Shown: in pieces, positions 1-5,661 of the stretch
Position numbering within the stretch: the first letter of the stretch is position 1
Layout of the letters: each line of letters begins with the position of its first letter
Origin: Gammaproteobacteria bacterium
GTDB lineage: Bacteria > Pseudomonadota > Gammaproteobacteria > JALTLT01
Direction of reading: 5' to 3'
DNA length: 8,417 nucleotides
NCBI GenBank assembly: GCA_027001815.1
Contig: JALTLT010000015.1
Span: 1 to 8,417, forward strand
Notes under the pieces: model-generated
The model's input: only the letters and a program-made list of their open reading frames with translations
Told to the model about the DNA's origin: nothing
Database searches by the model: none
Translations under genes and position numbers: made by a program

Positions 1-656
1 CGCTGGGCGCCGGTTTCGACCGTCACCTGGGTGGCGACCAGGGGATTGGGATCGACCTGCCGTTTCCGGGTCCAGGTGAGGCCGCCATCGAGACTCTTCG
101 AGAAATGGATCCGGGGAGGTGTCGATCCGTCGGCGGGAGGTTCCTGCCAGGCCACGTAGAGAGTGCCCTGGCTGTCGATGGCGAGGGTGGGAAACTCCTG
201 CGGGAACTGCTGGCCGACGGCGGTCAGGATCGGATAATTGGGGGTGAAACTGAGACCACCATCGAGGCTGGAGGAAAAGTAGATCTGCGGTGTTCCGCTG
301 CGGTCATCGGACCATACCACGTAGATGGTTCCGCTGTCGTCGACCACGAAGCTCGGATTGGCCTGAAAGCTGCCGTCTCCCGGCGTGGTGTCGTTGACCC
401 GGACATTGCTTCCCCAGGTGGTTCCCCGGTCCGGGCTGACGACAAAAAAGACGTCGCGGTCGCCGTAACGGTTGTCGGACCAGGTGAGGAAAACGAGGTC
501 GCCCAGCGTTGCGATCACCTGCTGCCCCGTCGAATAGAGATCGTGGTGGACTCGACGGTCGCCATCGTCGTTGACCAGGATACTCGGCGTGAAGCCACCC
601 GCCCAGAGGGGCAGGGCTATCGCCATCATGGTAAGAAACAATAGCTTGCGGCGCAT
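1..656 (-). CDS. Secreted Asp-box (BNR/sialidase-like) beta-propeller protein, 3' end beyond the window
   Basis: The minus strand reads open from an ATG at 656-654 to the left edge (218 codons, no stop), so the C-terminus is missing. The N-terminus is a typical Sec signal peptide: MRRK, a hydrophobic run (LLFLTMMAIALPLW), and probable cleavage after Ala19 (LWA|GGF). Three Asp-boxes (SxDxGxxW/F) lie at about residues 74 (SPDRGTTW), 130 (SLDGGLSF) and 188 (SLDGGLTW). Between them recur a WSD(N/D)R motif (59-63, 115-119) and strands of the type P-(S/T)-(F/L)-x-x-D-(D/S)-x-G-T-(I/L)-Y-V-x-W (about 101-115 and 156-170). This is the pattern of sialidase-superfamily propellers. A Shine-Dalgarno-like GGGAG (666-662) sits 5 nt before the ATG, which supports this start. 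An Asp-box is structural and the catalytic residues of true sialidases cannot be checked in this fragment, so sialidase activity is not claimed. The gene is divergent from the Asp-box gene at 1136 and has a good promoter in front of it. Confidence 0.87.
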   Translation of the reverse strand, partial: MRRKLLFLTMMAIALPLWAGGFTPSILVNDDGDRRVHHDLYSTGQQVIATLGDLVFLTWSDNRYGDRDVFFVVSPDRGTTWGSNVRVNDTTPGDGSFQANPSFVVDDSGTIYVVWSDDRSGTPQIYFSSSLDGGLSFTPNYPILTAVGQQFPQEFPTLAIDSQGTLYVAWQEPPADGSTPPRIHFSKSLDGGLTWTRKRQVDPNPLVATQVTVETGAQ

Positions 657-774
657 GGGGACTCCCGGACGAAGAAGTGGATGGCAAAGGGGCCGCGTTT
701 ACCTGCTGCCCCGGCCAGGCGGGCGGCGGGGCGGCATGGCGGCTTTGGTGGAGAATTCCGGATCCGTCGACTCG

Positions 775-805
775 ATTATATGCGCAGATCGTTGAAATCT
801 GTCAA
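775..805 (-). promoter_or_regulatory. Sigma70-type promoter facing the gene ending at 1
   Basis: On the minus strand a perfect -35 hexamer TTGACA (805-800) is followed by a perfect -10 hexamer TATAAT (780-775). The spacer to TATAAT is 19 nt. Reading the -10 as CATATA (782-777) gives the optimal 17 nt. Transcription would start near 768, leaving a leader of about 110 nt before the ATG at 656. This is the best promoter match in the window. Activity is inferred from the sequence alone. Confidence 0.6.
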
Positions 806-929
806 GGTGATATTCCCGGAACCGCTCCCCTCTGCGGCCGCGGGAGAGCCGTCTCCGGGCGGAAATCGAGGCCGGAACAGGGGGAAAACCAACCCGGCAA
901 CGATGCATGTCGTCTCCAGGGTGGATGGG

Positions 930-958
930 GAAGCGCCGGCCTGGTGTTGCGGCGCTTC
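930..958. repeat. Perfect 9-bp inverted repeat (hairpin)
   Basis: GAAGCGCCG (930-938) is the exact reverse complement of CGGCGCTTC (950-958), with an 11-nt loop. No T-tract follows on either strand, so it is not a standard intrinsic terminator. It may be a protein-binding dyad or a leader structure of one of the divergent transcripts. Function is unknown. Confidence 0.45.
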
Positions 959-969
959 GCCTTCCGCCC

Positions 970-992
970 ATAACCAATTGATGTTATTGATG
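970..992. promoter_or_regulatory. Short AT-rich direct and inverted repeat, possible operator
   Basis: ATTGATG occurs twice with a 9-bp period (977-983 and 986-992). The stretch also contains ATAAC (970-974) facing GTTAT (983-987). It is an AT-rich island in a GC-rich background, about 145 nt before the plus-strand start at 1136. It could be part of the promoter or regulator site of that gene. The repeats are short and chance is not excluded. Confidence 0.25.
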
Positions 993-1123
993 ACAGGCAG
1001 ACAGGGGCTGAACACGACATACATTGTCGCCTGGTAAATATCACCGAAAATGGTCGGAAGATACCTCTGGATTCATGGAGGGGAAGTATTTATCCTTTCC
1101 GTTGCAGCCGTTCGGCACCTCGC

Positions 1124-1127
1124 GGAG
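1124..1127 (+). promoter_or_regulatory. Ribosome binding site for the gene at 1136
   Basis: GGAG lies 8 nt before the ATG at 1136. The reading frame that follows begins directly with a signal peptide, so this site fixes the start. Confidence 0.6.
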
Positions 1128-1135
1128 TAAAGTAC

Positions 1136-3628
1136 ATGTCCCCTGAATCGAATTCGAGCGGGTACCATCGCGTGCCCCGATCGTTTGGTCGTCTCTCCCT
1201 CCTGGCTCTGTTCGGCTGCTGGATGGGTATGGCAGGTCCCGTGCTGGCTCATCAGCCCCACGATCCCGTCCGTGCTGCGGCCCTGAGCCCCGGGTTTTCC
1301 AAGGACAATCGGGTATTGGCCGCTGTGCATCCCGCGGCCACCTTCATATTCGGTGGCGTGTCGCTGCTGATCTCGGACAATGGGGGGCTCTCTTTCCACA
1401 CCACACCCCATCCGATCGCCGTGGCCGATTTCGATCTGATTCGCATGGCACCCGGTGTCGGTGGGGAGACGACGGTGTATGCCAGTCACCGGAAGAAGGG
1501 GCTTTTCCGCTCTGTCGATGGTGGTCTCTCCTGGGAAGAGGTGGACGTGGGAATTCCGGGGGTGGAGATCACGGCCCTGGTGGTCTCTCCCGCCTATCTG
1601 CTCGATGGCACGCTTTTCGTGGGCACTGCGGATGGGGTGGTGTTGCGTTCCACGGACAAGGGAACGACCTGGAAGAGCGTCTACGAATCGCAGGACGCAC
1701 TTTCCTCGATCAGTGACATCATTCTGTCCCCCCGCTATTTCTCGGATGGAGTTGCCTTCTTCGCCGTCTCCGACAAGGGAGTGTTCCGCTCGGACGACAG
1801 AGGAAAGCGGTGGAACCGTCTGCTCTTTTCGGGTCAGATCAGCAAGGGACTGACCCATCTGGCCCTGTCCGCCGACTTCGATCAGAATCCCGTGGTGCTG
1901 GTCGGTACCCAGGACATCGGCGTGCTGCGTAGCGATGATGGGGGTACGACATGGGCGAAGGCCAACACCGGTCTGCCCGCCGACTCGGTTGTCGATCTCG
2001 TGGTGACTCGCAGCAACGCCATGTTCCTGATCATGAACGAGAAGGGAATCTACCGTTCACTCGATTCCGGGCAGTCGTGGAAACCCGTCAACAAGGGCCT
2101 TCGTCCCCTCGACCCCAACCACACCGAGCATTTCTTCGATATCGCGGTGAGCAGCGATCCCGATGCGGCAGACAGCGTACTGGTCGCCTCTTGGGAGGGA
2201 CTCTATTACTCCCGGACACTCGGGAACAAGTGGCTGCAGCTCAATGTGCTCCCTCCCACGGTCACCCGTGCGCTGGACATCTCGCGGCGGTATGCGACAG
2301 ACGGAACCCTCTTCGCCGCCACCTATGGGGGAGGAATCGTCAAGTCCGAGGACGAAGGGCAGTCATGGACGGGGCTGAATCGCAACGGAATCGACAACAT
2401 GTTTCCGGATCCGCTGAAGATGTCGCCGGAGTTCGTGGCCGATCAGACCGTCTTTGCCGGTGTCACCGGAGGCGATTCCGGCGGTGCGGGCAAGACCACC
2501 GATGGCGGCAATAGCTGGACCTTCGTTCCTTTTGTAGACGATCCGAACCCCTACGGACGTCGCCTCGCGGTTTCCCCCGACTACGGTAACGACGGTACGG
2601 TGTTCGCCATTTCCCGCAAGGCGCGCAACGGGCGTCTCATCTATCAGGCGGTCCACCGTTCCGAAGATGGAGGCACGACCTGGCGGGAACTGGGTGTCGT
2701 GCTCGATTCCCTGCTCACGGAGATCGCAATCTCCCCCGACTACGCCCGGGATCGGACGGTGGTCGTCGCCGCGCTGCGCCAGGGGTTGCTCATGAGTACC
2801 GATCGCGGCGAGACCTGGAAGCCGCTGGCCTACAAGGAACTCGCCGGCCTGATCATCAATCGGGTCGTTTTCTCGCCCGCCTATGCCACCGATCGGACGT
2901 TGTTCGTGGGCACTCGCAGCAAGGGTGTGATGAAGTCCACCGATGGGGGCAATACATGGCAGACGATCAGCAACGGGCTGGATCACCTGGATGTCAACGA
3001 TATTTCGGTCAGTCCCGGTTATCCATGGGATCCGACGCTCTTCTGTGCGGCTGCCAACGGTGGTGTCTACAAGAGTGTGAATGGTGGCGCTACCTGGGTC
3101 CAGCACAGTAACGGGCTGATCCCCAATATCACGCTGTTCGTGCTGCAGTCCCCCGACTATCCGCAGGATCAGACGGTGTTCGCCGGCACTTACAAGGGGA
3201 TCTACAAGTCCACGGATGGGGGTCAGAACTGGGTGCGAGCACAGAACTATGTCCAGCATGACGACATGAATCACGCCATCCACTACCATGGCGAGTGGCA
3301 GACGGTGACCGATTCCGCCTGTGTCTCCGGTGGCTGCAGTCGAGCCTCCGCCGCCGGCAGTGAAGCCCATTTCCAGTTTACCGGGACCACCGTCATCTGG
3401 ATCGGCTCCAAGGGCCCCGACCACGGTGTTGCCGACGTCTACCTGGACGGGCGGATAGTGGGCACGGTGGATCTGTATGCGGCACAGCCGGTGAGTTCGA
3501 CCGCGATCTACCAGCTCTCCGGCCTGCAGCCGGGTCTCCATTCACTGGAGATCGAGGTGCTCGGTGCGGCCAACCCCTCTTCCAGCGGGACGCTCGTCGG
3601 AATCGATGCCTTCGATGTTCTGGAGTGA
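1136..3628 (+). CDS. Large secreted 14-unit Asp-box beta-propeller protein with C-terminal jelly-roll-like domain
   Basis: 830 aa. The N-terminus carries a Sec signal peptide: a charged stretch to Arg19, the hydrophobic run LSLLALFGCWMG, and probable cleavage after VLA (about residue 38). LFGC is a poor lipobox, so a lipoprotein is less likely. Fourteen Asp-box units begin at residues 80, 126, 172, 219, 266, 308, 359 (degenerate, SRTLGNKW), 404, 454, 509, 554, 601, 647 and 692. They repeat about every 46 residues and are separated by a second motif of the type SPxYxxDxTLFxGT. Fourteen units fit two seven-bladed propellers, the general fold of GH74 enzymes, but I see no GH74 signature. Residues 716-830 form a separate domain (FTGTTVIWIG, DVYLDG, VDLY, GIDAFDV) like galactose-binding-type jelly rolls often attached to secreted glycosidases, with Cys729 and Cys734. 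The likely role is extracellular or periplasmic glycan binding or cleavage, which is inference. Confidence 0.92.
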   Translation: MSPESNSSGYHRVPRSFGRLSLLALFGCWMGMAGPVLAHQPHDPVRAAALSPGFSKDNRVLAAVHPAATFIFGGVSLLISDNGGLSFHTTPHPIAVADFDLIRMAPGVGGETTVYASHRKKGLFRSVDGGLSWEEVDVGIPGVEITALVVSPAYLLDGTLFVGTADGVVLRSTDKGTTWKSVYESQDALSSISDIILSPRYFSDGVAFFAVSDKGVFRSDDRGKRWNRLLFSGQISKGLTHLALSADFDQNPVVLVGTQDIGVLRSDDGGTTWAKANTGLPADSVVDLVVTRSNAMFLIMNEKGIYRSLDSGQSWKPVNKGLRPLDPNHTEHFFDIAVSSDPDAADSVLVASWEGLYYSRTLGNKWLQLNVLPPTVTRALDISRRYATDGTLFAATYGGGIVKSEDEGQSWTGLNRNGIDNMFPDPLKMSPEFVADQTVFAGVTGGDSGGAGKTTDGGNSWTFVPFVDDPNPYGRRLAVSPDYGNDGTVFAISRKARNGRLIYQAVHRSEDGGTTWRELGVVLDSLLTEIAISPDYARDRTVVVAALRQGLLMSTDRGETWKPLAYKELAGLIINRVVFSPAYATDRTLFVGTRSKGVMKSTDGGNTWQTISNGLDHLDVNDISVSPGYPWDPTLFCAAANGGVYKSVNGGATWVQHSNGLIPNITLFVLQSPDYPQDQTVFAGTYKGIYKSTDGGQNWVRAQNYVQHDDMNHAIHYHGEWQTVTDSACVSGGCSRASAAGSEAHFQFTGTTVIWIGSKGPDHGVADVYLDGRIVGTVDLYAAQPVSSTAIYQLSGLQPGLHSLEIEVLGAANPSSSGTLVGIDAFDVLE
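1373..3232 (+). repeat. Tandem Asp-box repeat array (14 units, about 138 bp each)
   Basis: In-frame diverged tandem repeats within the 830-aa protein. Each unit contains S-x-D-x-G-x-(T/S)-W, then a strand, then SPxYxxDxTxFxG. Spacings between successive Asp-boxes are 42-55 residues, mostly 45-47. Nucleotide identity between units is low apart from the Asp-box core, so the array looks old rather than recently expanded. Confidence 0.8.
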
Positions 3629-3635
3629 CAGCGAC

Positions 3636-3670
3636 GATTCCCCCTCCCCATTTCCGGGAGAGGGGGAATC
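3636..3670. terminator. Strong hairpin between convergent genes, possible bidirectional terminator or palindromic repeat
   Basis: GATTCCCCCTC (3636-3646) and GAGGGGGAATC (3660-3670) pair perfectly over 11 bp. The 13-nt loop can add two more GC pairs. It begins 7 nt after the stop of the plus-strand gene and lies about 60 nt past the stop of the minus-strand gene, so it could end both transcripts. Neither strand shows a T-tract after the stem, so it is not a textbook intrinsic terminator. Palindromes of this C-run/G-run kind are also dispersed as intergenic repeats in some proteobacteria. Confidence 0.55.
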
Positions 3671-3728
3671 GGTCCCTCGCGTCCGTTCGAACGATCCCCG
3701 TCTCGGCCCTGTCTCTGAATCGGCGACT

Positions 3729-5114
3729 TCATTCCCCCAAGGAGAGGGTGCGGTCATCCTCCGTGACCGCCACGGGCTGCACCACCCGGGCCGCCACATC
3801 CCGGGTGCGGGCGAGCTGCCAGGTTCGGCCGCCGTCCGTGGACGTGATGAGGGCTTGGGGAAAATCGCCCCGCTCGCGCAGCTTGCGGTCGAAGAAGGTG
3901 AAGGCGAGGTAGAGGGTGCCGATGCGATCGATTGCCAGTCGATGGTAGAAGACGGTATAGCCACGGTGTCCTCGCGGCGCGCGAACCAGCTCCAGAGAGG
4001 GGCTCCACCCCTGGTCGTCGGCGGACCTGCGCTGGTATCTCAGGCTGGGATGAGCGCGGTAGACGAGGTGGAGCCGGTCGTCCAGATCGCAAACCAGCCC
4101 CTGGTAGGTTCTGCGCTCGCCCCTCAACACCTCGGGGGAGGTCCAGCCCGCATCGGTGGCATCGGGTTTCAGGGATCGGAGATAGTGGAAGTCTCCGTTG
4201 TGTGATCCCGCGATCACGTGCAGATAGAGGCTGGAGTCGACCGTGATGACCGGGCGGGAGTGGTTGTCCGGTTTTTCCGGATCGGCTGTGACCAGAAAGG
4301 TGCGGGAGACGACCCTCCCGGTATCGCGGTCGATGGTGGCGGCGTAGGTGGGGTTCCCGCCACGGGCGGAATTGGGGACCTCCGTATAGACCACGTGGGT
4401 GTAGCGGCCGGTCGTGACGGCGAAGGAGGTGCCGCCGGAGTGGCCCGTACCGGCGGCGAGGGCATTGTCGCTCACCGTGACGGGTGCCGGGATCTGCAGT
4501 CGGTTCCCCTCTTTCCTCGGCAGGATCACGGAGAATCGGCTGCGTCGTCCCCACTTGATGTAGCTGACTCTCTGGCGTGGTACGGAAACGGAGATCGCAG
4601 GGGGGGCCGTGAGCCGGTTGTGCCCGACCCGAAGCTCCAGGCTGGTGCGCCCGCGCGGGAGACGGTATGCCTGGAAACTCTCTCCCAGATCGGGAGAGTA
4701 GATCAGGACCGACTGGAAACGTTTGCTTCGGCCACCGCCCGACTTGGGGACGGTGATGATGAAGTAGAGGCCGTCCTGATCGTCGAACACGATGGTGCCG
4801 CGGGCGTGAAGGAAGGGGCGGCTGGGAGGGCGCAGCGAGGGGAAGAGTTCCCGCAACGCCGACTCATAGGAAAGCTTCACCCATTTTCCCTCACGCAGTG
4901 TGAGGATGTAGCCGAAGTGCTTCGGCCAGCGGGCATCGAAGAGATAGGGCCGGTTCCTGCTGTCGAAGGCGAGGGCTGTGGGCCCCATCATGTCCATGTT
5001 GCCAATGAGTTCCTGCGGCTGTCCGCTGGGAGGAATCTCGAAGGGGAGACGGGCGGCCTGCGGAGTCGCGCTGATCACCAGCAGCGAGAGTATGATGTAG
5101 AGTCTGATCTTCAT
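3729..5114 (-). CDS. Secreted propeller-like protein, BNR_4-type repeat family
   Basis: 461 aa. The Sec signal peptide is MKIRLYIILSLLVISATPQAA, with probable cleavage after Ala20 or Ala21. It has fewer canonical Asp-boxes than its neighbours: S140PDLGESF, a partial one near 364 (SADDQGW), and a clear STDGGRTW at 425-432. Strand-forming repeats with buried histidines recur, such as RYTHVVYTE (237-245), SRPVITVDSSLYLHVIAGSH (286-305), LDDRLHLVYRAH (344-355) and HRLAIDRIGTLYLAF (391-405). The alternation of D-x-x-x-x-L-(H/Y)-(L/V)-V with (G/A)-x-H resembles the BNR_4 family (PF15892), whose seven-bladed fold is shared by some polysaccharide lyases such as ulvan lyases. That assignment is from memory of the pattern, and lyase activity is speculation. 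RBS support is modest (GGGAA about 6 nt upstream). The gene is divergent from the gene at 5662 and convergent with the gene at 1136. Its last codons overlap a repeat-like stretch. Confidence 0.88.
   Translation of the reverse strand: MKIRLYIILSLLVISATPQAARLPFEIPPSGQPQELIGNMDMMGPTALAFDSRNRPYLFDARWPKHFGYILTLREGKWVKLSYESALRELFPSLRPPSRPFLHARGTIVFDDQDGLYFIITVPKSGGGRSKRFQSVLIYSPDLGESFQAYRLPRGRTSLELRVGHNRLTAPPAISVSVPRQRVSYIKWGRRSRFSVILPRKEGNRLQIPAPVTVSDNALAAGTGHSGGTSFAVTTGRYTHVVYTEVPNSARGGNPTYAATIDRDTGRVVSRTFLVTADPEKPDNHSRPVITVDSSLYLHVIAGSHNGDFHYLRSLKPDATDAGWTSPEVLRGERRTYQGLVCDLDDRLHLVYRAHPSLRYQRRSADDQGWSPSLELVRAPRGHRGYTVFYHRLAIDRIGTLYLAFTFFDRKLRERGDFPQALITSTDGGRTWQLARTRDVAARVVQPVAVTEDDRTLSLGE
3731..3748. 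repeat. Degenerate copy of the intergenic palindrome
   Basis: ATTCCCCC (3731-3738) and GGAGAGGG (3741-3748) are the same two 8-mers found at 3637-3644 and 3657-3664 in the hairpin upstream, but with a spacer of 2 nt instead of 12. The copy overlaps the last codons (LSLGE and stop) of the minus-strand gene. This may be a decayed repeat or coincidence in C/G-run sequence. Confidence 0.3.
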
Positions 5115-5212
5115 GGTGTTCCCGAGACGTGAAGGGTGAACAGTGCTGCCGGCGGCGAGTGTCTGGAGGAATGTCGTTCACGGACGTTGCAACCCGTTAT
5201 TCCCACAATCGG

Positions 5213-5256
5213 CAGAATGTCGAAAAAACCGGGGGATGGGCTTTTCCAACATTCTG
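5213..5256. repeat. 8-bp perfect inverted repeat extended by A/T arms
   Basis: CAGAATGT (5213-5220) and ACATTCTG (5249-5256) are exact reverse complements. Inside them an A6 run faces TTTTCC, so the stem extends with mismatches around a GC-rich loop. It lies about 100 nt upstream of the minus-strand start at 5114 and about 400 nt upstream of the plus-strand start. The 8-mer GAATGTCG at its left edge also occurs at 5169-5176. It could be an operator or a leader hairpin. Confidence 0.4.
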
Positions 5257-5423
5257 TTAGTATAGCCGCAGCAGCGTATTAGGGAAGGCCCGACAGCTCT
5301 GTATCGACCCGTTGGCCGGATTGACGGCCCCATTCCCCTCCTGACGGAAGGGTTGCGGGTTGCCCGAACGGTTTTTTCGGCCGGAGCAGGCCCCCCTCAT
5401 CGCGGGGACACGCCTGGTGAGCT

Positions 5424-5446
5424 GTTGAAAATCCATGATCTTCAAC
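5424..5446. promoter_or_regulatory. 23-bp operator-like dyad
   Basis: GTTGAAAATCC, a central A at 5435, then TGATCTTCAAC: the two 11-nt halves match as reverse complements at 9 of 11 positions. The size and spacing of the outer GTTGAA/TTCAAC are typical of binding sites for dimeric transcription factors. It lies 215 nt upstream of the plus-strand start at 5662. No cognate regulator can be named from this window. Confidence 0.4.
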
Positions 5447-5648
5447 GGGTTGTTTGTGATGCGGAGAGGTATCGCCATTCCCGAAGGCGGCATGGCGTCG
5501 AAAACTGTGAGGGAACGGGAAGAGCGCGTTTTCCGTTGCCGGGTTGAAGGGGCCCGGGAAGGGGGTCGTTTCGGCTGCTGGCCAATGGAGGCCGGCCTTC
5601 CCTCACCCTGCGATCGAGCCGTTATTTCGGGTCGAGTCCCGTAATGCC

Positions 5649-5655
5649 GAGGGAG
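5649..5655 (+). promoter_or_regulatory. Ribosome binding site that decides the start at 5662
   Basis: GAGGGAG is followed by 6 nt and then ATG at 5662. The in-frame ATG at 5644, 18 nt upstream, has only a weak GGTCGAG-like match before it, so 5662 is preferred. Confidence 0.6.
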
Positions 5656-5661
5656 CGCCCC

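Larger units (their letters stand above)
657..1135. other. Divergent intergenic region without a convincing gene
   Basis: This 479-nt region separates two divergent exported-protein genes. Short open frames on both strands have no good ribosome binding site, no recognisable motif and arginine/proline/glycine-rich GC-driven composition, so I call none of them. Contents that can be supported are the minus-strand promoter at 775-805, a perfect 9-bp inverted repeat at 930-958, and a more AT-rich stretch near 970-1045 with a duplicated ATTGATG. I could not find a convincing -35/-10 pair for the plus-strand gene. Its promoter probably lies in the AT-richer stretch. Confidence 0.6.
5115..5661. other. 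Long divergent intergenic region, no convincing gene
   Basis: 547 nt lie between the start codons of two divergent exported-protein genes. Small open frames are present (for example at 5353-5547 and, on the minus strand, 5257-5760), but they have no good RBS, no hydrophobic or domain signal and arginine-rich GC-driven composition, so I reject them. The region contains an 8-bp inverted repeat with A/T arms (5213-5256), a small GGCCG/CGGCC stem (5314-5329), a T6 run (5372-5377), a 23-bp dyad (5424-5446) and a 10-bp palindrome AGGCCGGCCT near 5590. No good -35/-10 pair was found on either strand. Confidence 0.55.

Noticed and set aside
105..644. A 179-codon plus-strand open frame at the left edge
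   Set aside because: The minus strand here encodes the signal peptide and three Asp-boxes of a real gene. The plus frame is its shadow.
753..841. EcoRI, BamHI and SalI sites side by side (753-771) and NotI (834-841), like a cloning linker
   Set aside because: The flanking sequence reads as native promoter and leader, no known vector sequence adjoins it, and spotting restriction sites after the fact is weak evidence. A vector-screen of the contig would settle it.
1150..1166. GAATTC...GGTACC stretch similar to part of a common vector polylinker
   Set aside because: It lies inside the signal-peptide coding region of an intact 830-codon gene and differs from the vector sequence, so it is coincidence.
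2363..3541. A 392-codon open frame on the minus strand opposite the 830-aa protein
   Set aside because: This is an antisense shadow of the repeat array. The plus frame has a signal peptide, RBS and 14 regular motifs, while the antisense frame has none.
4218..5132. A 304-codon plus-strand open frame opposite the BNR_4-like gene
   Set aside because: The minus frame has a signal peptide and recognisable strand repeats. The plus frame shows only GC-driven glycine/alanine/arginine-rich sequence.
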